This document shows positions 17,719-24,909 of a stretch of 64,000 nucleotides of DNA, one piece after another (position 1 is the first letter of the stretch; the number at the start of each line of letters is the position of its first letter). The position numbers and the translations under genes were made by a program. Below the pieces are notes generated by a model. That model was not told where the DNA came from, ran no database searches, and saw only the letters and a list, made by a program, of their open reading frames with translations. The stretch covers positions 62,001 to 126,000 of the forward strand of contig NZ_JABSNU010000008.1 of assembly GCF_013266735.1 (NCBI RefSeq), written 5' to 3'. The DNA is from Pedobacter foliorum. Its GTDB lineage: Bacteria; Bacteroidota; Bacteroidia; Sphingobacteriales; Sphingobacteriaceae.

Positions 17719-19143
17719 TTAGTTAGTTGGCTTTGCCTCGAAGGTAACTGTGCCTTTTTGTACTGTATTAACTCCGTTTTTTGTCGGTTTACCTTGTAGG
17801 TCAGTTGCTACCGTTCCTCTTCCTGTAAAAGTTATTTTTTGAGTCTTTACAGCCTTTGTTTGTTCTCCATTGGTGATAAGTACAACATCTTGATTGGTTC
17901 CGCTAATGCTTATTGATGTTGGTTCATCTTTTTTTGGCTCTGCAGGTGGTGGAGGTGGAGGCACAGGTTTATCTGGGGTTACAATTGGTGGCGGGAACTT
18001 TACTTCCTTAAGTGATTTAGCCTTTTTATGTTTTGCCGGTGGATCTGGAGTTACAATAGGTGGGGGGAATTTTACTGGTGGGAATTTGACATTACCCGCT
18101 GGTTTTTTTGGCCTTGGTGCAGCTGGCGGATCAGGTGTTACAATTGGAGGTGGGAATTTTACTGGTTTAGCTTTTGTTCCTGATTTAGTCCTAACGGTTT
18201 CCAATTCAGTTGCTTTTTTCTTAGACGTATCCTGTTTTACGGATTGCGTAGACTCGTATTTCTCCGGATACAAGTCTATCATCGCATAATCTTTAGTAAA
18301 CGCCATGGTGGACGCGCAAAGCATTCCTCCGGCAATTGGCAGTGCAAACAGGAGTTTGAGCCTCGCTCTTCCTGCTGATCTTTCTTTGTTTAACATGTTA
18401 ATTCTCCTTTTTAATATTGATTGATTGAATATTTGATTGGCGAGTTGATTGGGTACAATTCCGAAGGAGTTCTGAATCAGAAACATAGCGTAATCATGTT
18501 TATGAATATCATTGTCCGTGGTAATGTCGTCAGCGATGTATTCATGTAAAAGCTTAATGTCCTTTTTAATGAAATAGGTAATAGGGTTAAACCATGCGAT
18601 TATTTGAACAATTTCAAAGAAAATGATATCCAAGCTGTGTTTCTGTTGTATATGGACCATTTCGTGCTTAAGAATGGTATGCTTTTCAGCTACAGATGGA
18701 TTTAAAAATAGTAGGTTAAAGAATGAAAATGCAGCATGTGAATGATTTAGTTCTACATAGGTGACTTTCCCTGCTTTCTGTTTTTTAGCATTAAAGGATA
18801 GTAAAATGATCTTGTATATGCTAATGGCCATTTTTACTGTAAAAAATGCAGCGATACTTAGGTAACAAAAGATCAGCAGATCGGTTACTGTGAGTGCTTT
18901 ACTTGTTTCAGTTACCTGGGCTACCTGAACAGATAAGATTCTGGCTTCCTGTTGATTATTTAAAAGATTATTAAGGTAACCTACCTGCAAAAGTGGGATA
19001 ATAAAAGCCACAATACTGGTTACAATAAGATAGCCTCTATTTAAGGAATAGAAAGTCTCTTTATGTAAAAACAAACGGTAAAACCCGTAAAACGCAGCTA
19101 AATACAGATTAGCCTCCAGCAGATAGTACAACCAGTTCATCAT
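17719..19143 (-). CDS. M56 (BlaR1/MecR1-type) metallopeptidase with Pro-rich repeat tail
   Basis: This is a 474-aa membrane sensor-protease. It has two N-terminal helices, a third near residues 85-110, and a cytoplasmic loop with the zinc motif HEMVH at 160-164 and HEYIADD near 205. A fourth helix lies near residue 265. Beyond it are three copies of KFPPPIVTPDPP(A) separated by Lys/Pro-rich linkers, then a Thr-rich tail. In BlaR1 systems the protease cleaves or inactivates the BlaI repressor after sensing a signal; here there is no penicillin-binding sensor domain, so the signal is unknown. The start overlaps the blaI-like stop by 4 nt (ATGA). The gene is convergent with rsmG. Confidence 0.9.
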   Translation of the reverse strand: MMNWLYYLLEANLYLAAFYGFYRLFLHKETFYSLNRGYLIVTSIVAFIIPLLQVGYLNNLLNNQQEARILSVQVAQVTETSKALTVTDLLIFCYLSIAAFFTVKMAISIYKIILLSFNAKKQKAGKVTYVELNHSHAAFSFFNLLFLNPSVAEKHTILKHEMVHIQQKHSLDIIFFEIVQIIAWFNPITYFIKKDIKLLHEYIADDITTDNDIHKHDYAMFLIQNSFGIVPNQLANQIFNQSILKRRINMLNKERSAGRARLKLLFALPIAGGMLCASTMAFTKDYAMIDLYPEKYESTQSVKQDTSKKKATELETVRTKSGTKAKPVKFPPPIVTPDPPAAPRPKKPAGNVKFPPVKFPPPIVTPDPPAKHKKAKSLKEVKFPPPIVTPDKPVPPPPPPAEPKKDEPTSISISGTNQDVVLITNGEQTKAVKTQKITFTGRGTVATDLQGKPTKNGVNTVQKGTVTFEAKPTN

Positions 19144-19508
19144 TTCTTGTTTTTAAGTTTTTCAGCGAGTTGGATCAATTCATCAAGCTCGTCCATATCC
19201 ATGTTTTTCTCTTTTACAAGGAATGATACCAAGCTCTGGTAAGAGTTTTCGAAGTAATTGTTCATTACTTTATCAAATGCAAAGTGTTTGTATTCTTCCT
19301 CAGTTATAATAGGGAAGTAGATATGGGTATTACCAATAGCTTTATGATCAATAAACCCTTTACCTTCTAATACTCTGATTACAGTTGACACCGTATTGTA
19401 TGCTGGTTTTGGTGGGGTCATTTTGTCTATTACTTCCTTCACCAAGCCCTCTTTTATCTCCCATAAAATTAGCATTACCTGTTCTTCCGCCTTTGTAAGT
19501 TCTCTCAT
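19140..19508 (-). CDS. BlaI/MecI/CopY family repressor
   Basis: This is a 122-aa winged-helix repressor. The N-terminal MRELTKAEEQVMLILWEIKE and KPAYNTVSTVIRVLEGKGFI form the DNA-binding helices, and the C-terminal half forms the dimerisation helices, which the partner M56 protease would act on. It is the first gene of a two-gene operon with the M56 peptidase. Direct and inverted ACTA/TAGT elements lie 33-72 nt upstream (19541-19580), a probable self-regulation site. Confidence 0.92.
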   Translation of the reverse strand: MRELTKAEEQVMLILWEIKEGLVKEVIDKMTPPKPAYNTVSTVIRVLEGKGFIDHKAIGNTHIYFPIITEEEYKHFAFDKVMNNYFENSYQSLVSFLVKEKNMDMDELDELIQLAEKLKNKK

Positions 19509-19540
19509 TACGTATTATATATTGTTGTTAATTAAAGGTA

Positions 19541-19580
19541 CTACTATTTTTATAGTTTACAAACTATTTTTGTAGTTTGT
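19541..19580. promoter_or_regulatory. Candidate BlaI-like operator
   Basis: Two dyads stand side by side: CTACTATTTTTATAGTT and AACTATTTTTGTAGTTT. Both have ACTA/TAGT half-sites. They lie between the blaI-like gene (minus) and dprA (plus). The same half-site type forms the perfect palindrome upstream of the second BlaI/M56 pair (35594-35629). The assignment is based on position and symmetry only. Confidence 0.6.
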
Positions 19581-19653
19581 TTTTAATGTGTTGATTGTTA
19601 GTTGTTTATTTTGAGTTGTTGGTTGGTGGGTAAATAAATATATAATTTAGCCC

Positions 19654-20745
19654 ATGAGTTTAATTTACAAAATTGGCCTTACATTGATTAAGAGTGTAGG
19701 GCATGTAACAGCCAAAAGCTTACTGGAGCATTTTGGTAGCGCAGAGGCTATATTTAAAGCGAGTAAAAAGGAATTGCTGCAAATTCCCGGTATAGGGCCT
19801 GTTACGGCTGAGCAGATTCTAGCCAATGATGCTTTAAAAACTGCCGAAGTACAATTGAAATTTATCAAAAAGCATAAGGTTGAATCATTGTTTTATACTG
19901 ATGATAACTATCCTAAAAGGTTAAAACACTGCTTTGATGCGCCAGTATTGTTATATTATAAAGGTACTGCAGACCTTAATCATAGTAGGATTATTAGTGT
20001 AGTTGGTACCAGAAAGGCCACAGAGTACGGCAGAGAGCTCTGTAAGCAACTGGCTGTAACCTTAGCTGATTATGACGTAGTTATCGTTAGTGGACTCGCA
20101 TACGGCATTGATATAGCTGCCCATAAAGAAAGTCTGTATCAAAATATCCCGACAATTGGTGTTCTAGCGCACGGACTGGATAGGGTTTATCCTTCTTTAC
20201 ATCAGCCAATAGCACAAAAGATGGTGCTAAATGGCGGTTTGTTAACGGAATTTCCATTGTATACCAATCCTGATAAAGAGAATTTTCCGAAGAGAAATCG
20301 CATTATTGCAGGGCTTGCAGATGCTACAATTGTAGTGGAGGCAACGGCCAAAGGAGGAGCTTTAATTACCGCAGATATCGCCAATTCGTACAATAGGGAT
20401 GTTTATGCTTTTCCAGGCAGGACAACAGATGTGAGCTCTGAAGGCTGTAATTTCCTGATTAAAACGAATAGGGCTGCACTCGTTAATCACGCAAAAGACC
20501 TGGCTTATTATCTTGGATGGGATGAGGTAAAGTCGAAAAAGACTAAACAAACCCAATTATTAATAGGGCTTTCTGAAGAAGAACAGAAAATTGTGGATCT
20601 ATTGCAGGTATCTGCGGTAAGGATTGATGACCTGGCCATACAATCTGAAATACCCCAGAGTAAGCTTGCGATGCATCTGTTAAGCCTTGAAATGCAGGGG
20701 ATTCTGATTTCTTTACCGGGTAAGTTGTATAAATTGAGTGGCTAA
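19654..20745 (+). CDS. dprA: DNA-processing protein DprA
   Basis: This protein binds incoming single-stranded DNA in natural transformation and loads RecA on it. At 363 aa it is a full-length DprA. An N-terminal helix-hairpin-helix region (LLQIPGIGPVTAEQIL) precedes the Rossmann-like domain with VVGTRKATEYG, SGLAYGIDIAAH and PKRNRIIAGLADATIVVEA. A C-terminal winged-helix (about residues 300-360) follows. A -7-like box TAATTTAG ends 3 nt before the ATG, so the transcript may have almost no leader. Confidence 0.95.
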   Translation: MSLIYKIGLTLIKSVGHVTAKSLLEHFGSAEAIFKASKKELLQIPGIGPVTAEQILANDALKTAEVQLKFIKKHKVESLFYTDDNYPKRLKHCFDAPVLLYYKGTADLNHSRIISVVGTRKATEYGRELCKQLAVTLADYDVVIVSGLAYGIDIAAHKESLYQNIPTIGVLAHGLDRVYPSLHQPIAQKMVLNGGLLTEFPLYTNPDKENFPKRNRIIAGLADATIVVEATAKGGALITADIANSYNRDVYAFPGRTTDVSSEGCNFLIKTNRAALVNHAKDLAYYLGWDEVKSKKTKQTQLLIGLSEEEQKIVDLLQVSAVRIDDLAIQSEIPQSKLAMHLLSLEMQGILISLPGKLYKLSG

Positions 20746-20895
20746 GGTTCGGTGTTTACCTATATATTTAATTGTTTGTTAGTCTATTGGAGTACTAGAT
20801 TAAAATAATATACTGTGTATTTCGTTATTTCAATATTAAATTATGAATTTCTATTTGTAAATAAAATTCCAATCTTCAATCTGTATTTTTGTGTC

Positions 20896-22257
20896 ATGTG
20901 GTACAACAATATTTTAGAAACCATTGGTAATACACCATTGGTAAAATTGAATAACATTACGAAGGATATTCCGGCTACGATATTGGCTAAAATTGAGACA
21001 ACCAACCCTGGTAACTCAATAAAAGATCGTATGGCTGTGAAAATGATAGAAGACGCTGAAAAAAGTGGCAAATTGAAACCAGGCGGAACTATTATAGAGG
21101 GAACATCCGGAAATACCGGTATGGGACTAGCTATGGCTGCTATTATTAAAGGTTACAAGTGTATTTTTACTACCACTGATAAGCAATCAAAGGAAAAGGT
21201 GGATGCTTTGCGCGCGTTTGGAGCTGAGGTAATCGTATGTCCAACTAACGTTGAGCCAGAGGATCCAAGATCTTATTATTCAGTCTCTACGCGTTTGGAA
21301 CGCGAGGTTCCTAACTCATGGAAGCCTAATCAGTATGATAATTTATCTAACTCTCAGGCGCACTATGAGCAAACAGGGCCAGAGATTTGGGCACAAACGG
21401 AAGGGAAAATTACCCATTTGGTAGTAGGAGTTGGTACCGGGGGTACTATTTCAGGTACTGGAAAATACCTTAAAGAGCAGAATCCTAACATTAAAGTATG
21501 GGGTATTGATACTTATGGTTCTGTGTTTAAAAAGTATAAAGAAACTGGAATTTTTGATAAAAATGAGATCTATCCTTATATCACAGAGGGTATTGGAGAA
21601 GATTTTCTGCCAAAGAATGTTGATTTTGATGTAATTGACCTTTTTGAAAAGGTAACGGATAAAGATGCTGCCTTGATGACACGTGATATAGCACGCAAAG
21701 AAGGGATTTTTGTGGGTAATTCGGCAGGTTCTGCGGTTGCGGGATTGCTGCAATTAAAGGATAAATTGAAACCTGAAGATGTTGTTGTGATCATATTTCA
21801 TGACCATGGTAGCAGGTACATGGGAAAAATGTATAATGAAGATTGGCTAAGAGAGCGTGGTTTCTTAAAAGATGAGAAACTTACTGCCGCTACGATTATC
21901 GATAAAAAAGACAAAACAGAAATTGTAACTATAGATTGTGAAAAGACTATTCTTGAGGCAATTAATACAATGCACATGTTAAATATTTCTCAAATTCCGG
22001 TTACTCAAAAAGAAATGGTTGTGGGTAAGTTGGCTGAGGGTGATATATTAAAGGCCTTAATGGAAAATCCTTCATTGAAATCAGCTAAGGTTCAGGAGAT
22101 TATGTCATCTGGCTTTCCTTTTGTTGATCTCAACACATCAATTGATAGGATTTCTGCGTTAATAAATAAAGAAAATAGCGCAGTGTTGGTTGAAACTGAA
22201 GGGGGTAAGATTGAAATTATCACTCAGTATGACATCATCAATGCTATTTCTGCTTAA
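20896..22257 (+). CDS. PLP-dependent cystathionine beta-synthase-type enzyme with CBS pair
   Basis: This is a 453-aa enzyme. The first 330 residues form a fold type II PLP domain with the lysine in NPGNSIKDRMAVKM, the phosphate loop GTSGNTGMG and GVGTGGTISGTG. The last 120 residues hold a pair of CBS domains (for example LNISQIPVT), which in related enzymes bind adenosyl ligands. It makes cystathionine from serine and homocysteine, or cysteine from (O-acetyl)serine; sequence alone does not decide. The ATG at 20896 (MWYNNILETIGNTPLVK) is preferred over an extension to 20815, because a -7 box TATTTTTG ends 4 nt before it. Confidence 0.93.
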   Translation: MWYNNILETIGNTPLVKLNNITKDIPATILAKIETTNPGNSIKDRMAVKMIEDAEKSGKLKPGGTIIEGTSGNTGMGLAMAAIIKGYKCIFTTTDKQSKEKVDALRAFGAEVIVCPTNVEPEDPRSYYSVSTRLEREVPNSWKPNQYDNLSNSQAHYEQTGPEIWAQTEGKITHLVVGVGTGGTISGTGKYLKEQNPNIKVWGIDTYGSVFKKYKETGIFDKNEIYPYITEGIGEDFLPKNVDFDVIDLFEKVTDKDAALMTRDIARKEGIFVGNSAGSAVAGLLQLKDKLKPEDVVVIIFHDHGSRYMGKMYNEDWLRERGFLKDEKLTAATIIDKKDKTEIVTIDCEKTILEAINTMHMLNISQIPVTQKEMVVGKLAEGDILKALMENPSLKSAKVQEIMSSGFPFVDLNTSIDRISALINKENSAVLVETEGGKIEIITQYDIINAISA

Positions 22258-22287
22258 ATAAGCAACCGAGACAAAACCACTATACAA

Positions 22288-22316
22288 TAAAAAAGCCCCG
22301 ATTTGGGGCTTTTTTA
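22288..22316 (+). terminator. Rho-independent terminator
   Basis: The stem AAAAAGCCCC / GGGGCTTTTT has a short ATTT-type loop and is followed by more T residues. It lies about 30 nt after the cystathionine beta-synthase-like stop. The A-run upstream makes it usable in both directions. Confidence 0.92.
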
Positions 22317-22359
22317 TTTATCGTTATCCTGAATTTATCGTCATCCTGAATTTATTTCA

Positions 22360-22647
22360 CTGTTGTCCGGTTAAAATCTAAACACACCATTAAATCATTT
22401 AAATTAAGCTAAAAACAGTGTTTTTTTTGTCTTTTGAAAAAGCAAGCCCTCTGTTTTTCCCATTTTTAAAATTCCTATTTAAATCCGGCTGTCCGGAGAA
22501 AATTAGATTATAATTCGTGTTTTAGCATTCTTAACTCTTTATAGCTGCAATATTCAGGAAAATAATATTTCAGAAGCCAAATATTGCAACCATTTGTAAG
22601 TCGGCTGTCCGGTTAAAATTTATTATAAAACTTTCTCCGGACAACAG
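22360..22647 (-). mobile_element. 288-bp non-autonomous element (MITE), copy 2
   Basis: This is the reverse complement of the element at 8968-9255, of identical length and with one base difference over 288. The ends are CTGTTGTCCGG / CCGGACAACAG. The 13-bp duplication here is TGAATTTATTTCA (22347-22359 and 22648-22660), which is the complement of the duplication of copy 1, so both copies have the same orientation relative to the repeat core they entered. Outer flanks differ between the two copies. The whole gap 22258-22740 consists of the terminator, this element and repeat pieces. Confidence 0.9.
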
Positions 22648-22740
22648 TGAATTTATTTCAGGATCTCGCACATGCAAGGCTTCCTTTCTCTTGTGAGGTC
22701 CTGAAATAAATTCAGGATGACGATGAACATAATAAAGCTT

Positions 22741-24066
22741 TTAATGTGTTGGAGCAGAAGCTTCGATACGCGTAATTTGCGCACCTAATGCACGTAAACG
22801 AATATCAATATCTTGATAACCGCGTTCAATTTGCTCTATATTGAAGATTGTAGATTTTCCTTCAGCAGATAATGCAGCAATTAACAACGAAACTCCGGCA
22901 CGTATATCAGGAGAGGTCATACTGATACCTCTAAGTTTATATTTCTTATCGATACCGTTAACTGTTGCTCTGTGAGGGTCGCAAAGGATGATTTGAGCAC
23001 CCATATCAATTAGTTTATCCACAAAAAACAGTCTGCTTTCAAACATTTTCTGGTGAATAAGTAAGTTTCCTCTTGCTTGCGTGGCAACAACTAACACAAT
23101 ACTTAAAAGATCGGGAGTGAAGCCAGGCCATGGAGAATCGGCAATTGTAAGCATTGAACCGTCTATAAATGACTCAATTACATAGTGCTTTTGAGAAGGA
23201 ATAAAGATATCATCACCTCTTAATTCAAATTTGATACCCAATTTTCTGAATACATCAGGGATTACACCAAGCTCAGAATAACATACATTTTTAATGGTGA
23301 TTTCTGACTCAGTCATTGCTGCTAATCCTATGAATGAACCTATTTCAATCATATCAGGAAGCATCCTGTGTTCAGTACCACCAAGTTTTTCAACTCCTTC
23401 AATAGTAAGAAGGTTAGAACCAACACCGGTGATTTTTGCCCCCATGCGGTTTAGCATTTTACAAAGCTGTTGTAAATATGGCTCACATGCGGCGTTGTAA
23501 ATGGTAGTAACACCTTTAGCAAGAACAGCTGCCATAACGATATTAGCTGTACCGGTTACTGATGCCTCGTCTAATAATATATATGCACCTTGAAGGTTTG
23601 TTGCATCTACATTAAAGAACTCTTTTTTAGAATCGTACACAAATTTAGCGCCTAGTTTTTCAAAGCCTAAAAAGTGAGTGTCTAATCTTCTTCTGCCTAT
23701 TTTATCGCCGCCCGGTTTAGGGATTGCGGCAGTTCCAAAGCGGCCTAAAAGTGGACCAACTATCATGATTGAACCTCTTAAACCACCACCTTTAGCTTTA
23801 AAGGTATCAGATAAGAAGAATTTAAGGTCAATATTTTTAGCTTCAAAGGTGTAAGTGTCTTTTGATAAGCGCTCAATGGTTACACCCATGTCGCCTAACA
23901 ATTCAATAAGCTTGTTTACATCTTTGATGTCTGGAATATTACTGATGGTAATTTTCTGATCTGTTAATAGAACAGCGGCAATGATTTGCAATGCCTCATT
24001 TTTTGCTCCCTGAGGGTGAATTTCACCCTTTAACTTCTTTCCACCAATTATTTCAAATGCGTTCAT
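22741..24066 (-). CDS. murA: UDP-N-acetylglucosamine 1-carboxyvinyltransferase, Asp variant
   Basis: This enzyme transfers enolpyruvate from PEP to UDP-GlcNAc, the first committed step of peptidoglycan synthesis. At 441 aa it has the normal length. Lys22 (QGAKNEALQI) is present. The loop that in E. coli carries Cys115 (GGCAIG) reads GGDKIGRRRLDTH here, with Asp121 at the Cys position. MurA enzymes with Asp there are active and not alkylated by fosfomycin, as known for Mycobacterium and Chlamydia. The gene is followed by the interspersed repeat and lies 38 bp after the DUF4290 gene, so the two are probably co-transcribed. Confidence 0.97.
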   Translation of the reverse strand: MNAFEIIGGKKLKGEIHPQGAKNEALQIIAAVLLTDQKITISNIPDIKDVNKLIELLGDMGVTIERLSKDTYTFEAKNIDLKFFLSDTFKAKGGGLRGSIMIVGPLLGRFGTAAIPKPGGDKIGRRRLDTHFLGFEKLGAKFVYDSKKEFFNVDATNLQGAYILLDEASVTGTANIVMAAVLAKGVTTIYNAACEPYLQQLCKMLNRMGAKITGVGSNLLTIEGVEKLGGTEHRMLPDMIEIGSFIGLAAMTESEITIKNVCYSELGVIPDVFRKLGIKFELRGDDIFIPSQKHYVIESFIDGSMLTIADSPWPGFTPDLLSIVLVVATQARGNLLIHQKMFESRLFFVDKLIDMGAQIILCDPHRATVNGIDKKYKLRGISMTSPDIRAGVSLLIAALSAEGKSTIFNIEQIERGYQDIDIRLRALGAQITRIEASAPTH

Positions 24067-24104
24067 ACTACTATTAAGGATCTAAATTTTAAAATTGGTA
24101 AGGA

Positions 24105-24779
24105 TTAATGTTTTTGTTTAGGATTGTTGTTACGTTGCTGACGGTTGTTGTTGTTTTGTCTGCCTTTATTGTTGTTGTTGTTTTGTCTGCCACGGTTGTT
24201 GTTATTAGAAGGTCTGCTAACAACAGGCTTAAATTCAACTTTATTTAGGTTAACATTCTCATCCAGTTCTAGTTGACCGGCAGATAGTTCACGTAAATTT
24301 TTGAAGATGGTTTCATCAGCTACGCTATCTTTATTCCAGGTAACATAAGCCATTTTCATGAAGTTTGCTATGCCTTGTACCATTGCCGCTCTGCGTTCCG
24401 GTTCATCAACAGCTATCGCTTTTTCAATCATTACTTCAACAGTTTTGCCGTAATGTTTGTATTTGATTCTTTGCTGAGGATAACCAATATGGTCAGGTTT
24501 TATTAAAGCTGCTTCAGGAGTAGGCTTAGGATATGGGCTATCCACATCTATCTTATAGCCAGATATGATGTGTAAATGATCCCATAGTTTATGTTTAAAG
24601 TCGGCAACATCACGTAAATGGGGATTCAGAAAGCCCATTAGGTCGATTACTGCCTGTGCATATTTATTACGTTCTTCACGATCGGGTAATTCTATAATGT
24701 ACTTAACCATGTTTTGTACATTACGGCCGTATTCGGCTAGAATTAATTCGTTTCTTGTGGTATTATAGTCGAAATTCAT
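24105..24779 (-). CDS. DUF4290 protein with Asn/Arg-rich tail
   Basis: This 224-aa protein matches the Bacteroidota-specific DUF4290 family. Typical segments are NLTTR-like N-terminus NFDYNTTRNELILAEYGRN, DLMGFLNPHLRDVADFKHKL and IKYKHYGKTVEVMIEKA. The last 40 residues are a low-complexity tail of Asn, Gln, Arg and Lys that looks like an RNA- or nucleic-acid-binding or disordered tail. No function is known. It immediately precedes murA on the same strand. The domain call is confident; the role is unknown. Confidence 0.88.
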   Translation of the reverse strand: MNFDYNTTRNELILAEYGRNVQNMVKYIIELPDREERNKYAQAVIDLMGFLNPHLRDVADFKHKLWDHLHIISGYKIDVDSPYPKPTPEAALIKPDHIGYPQQRIKYKHYGKTVEVMIEKAIAVDEPERRAAMVQGIANFMKMAYVTWNKDSVADETIFKNLRELSAGQLELDENVNLNKVEFKPVVSRPSNNNNRGRQNNNNNKGRQNNNNRQQRNNNPKQKH

Positions 24780-24909
24780 TTAATTTATTTCTATGAAGTA
24801 GTCGTTCAGGAATAACGGCTAAATGTCCATTTTTATATAATTCTTGTTAGGATTATTTATAAGCGTTATGATTCTGTCTAAGTTAATACAGATTTAGCAA
24901 ATATATATC

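Noticed and set aside
17894-18289. Glycine-rich 131-aa plus-strand ORF opposite the M56 gene
   Set aside because: It is a mirror of the KFPPPIVTPD repeats; GGG-rich composition comes from the repeats and there is no independent evidence.
20815-20895. Longer N-terminus for the cystathionine beta-synthase-like gene
   Set aside because: It is hydrophobic and aromatic with no family match, and the -7 box overlaps it.
24105-24225. A functional repeat array in the DUF4290 tail (NNN, RQN repeats)
   Set aside because: It is simple low-complexity coding sequence, in frame, and not a separate element.
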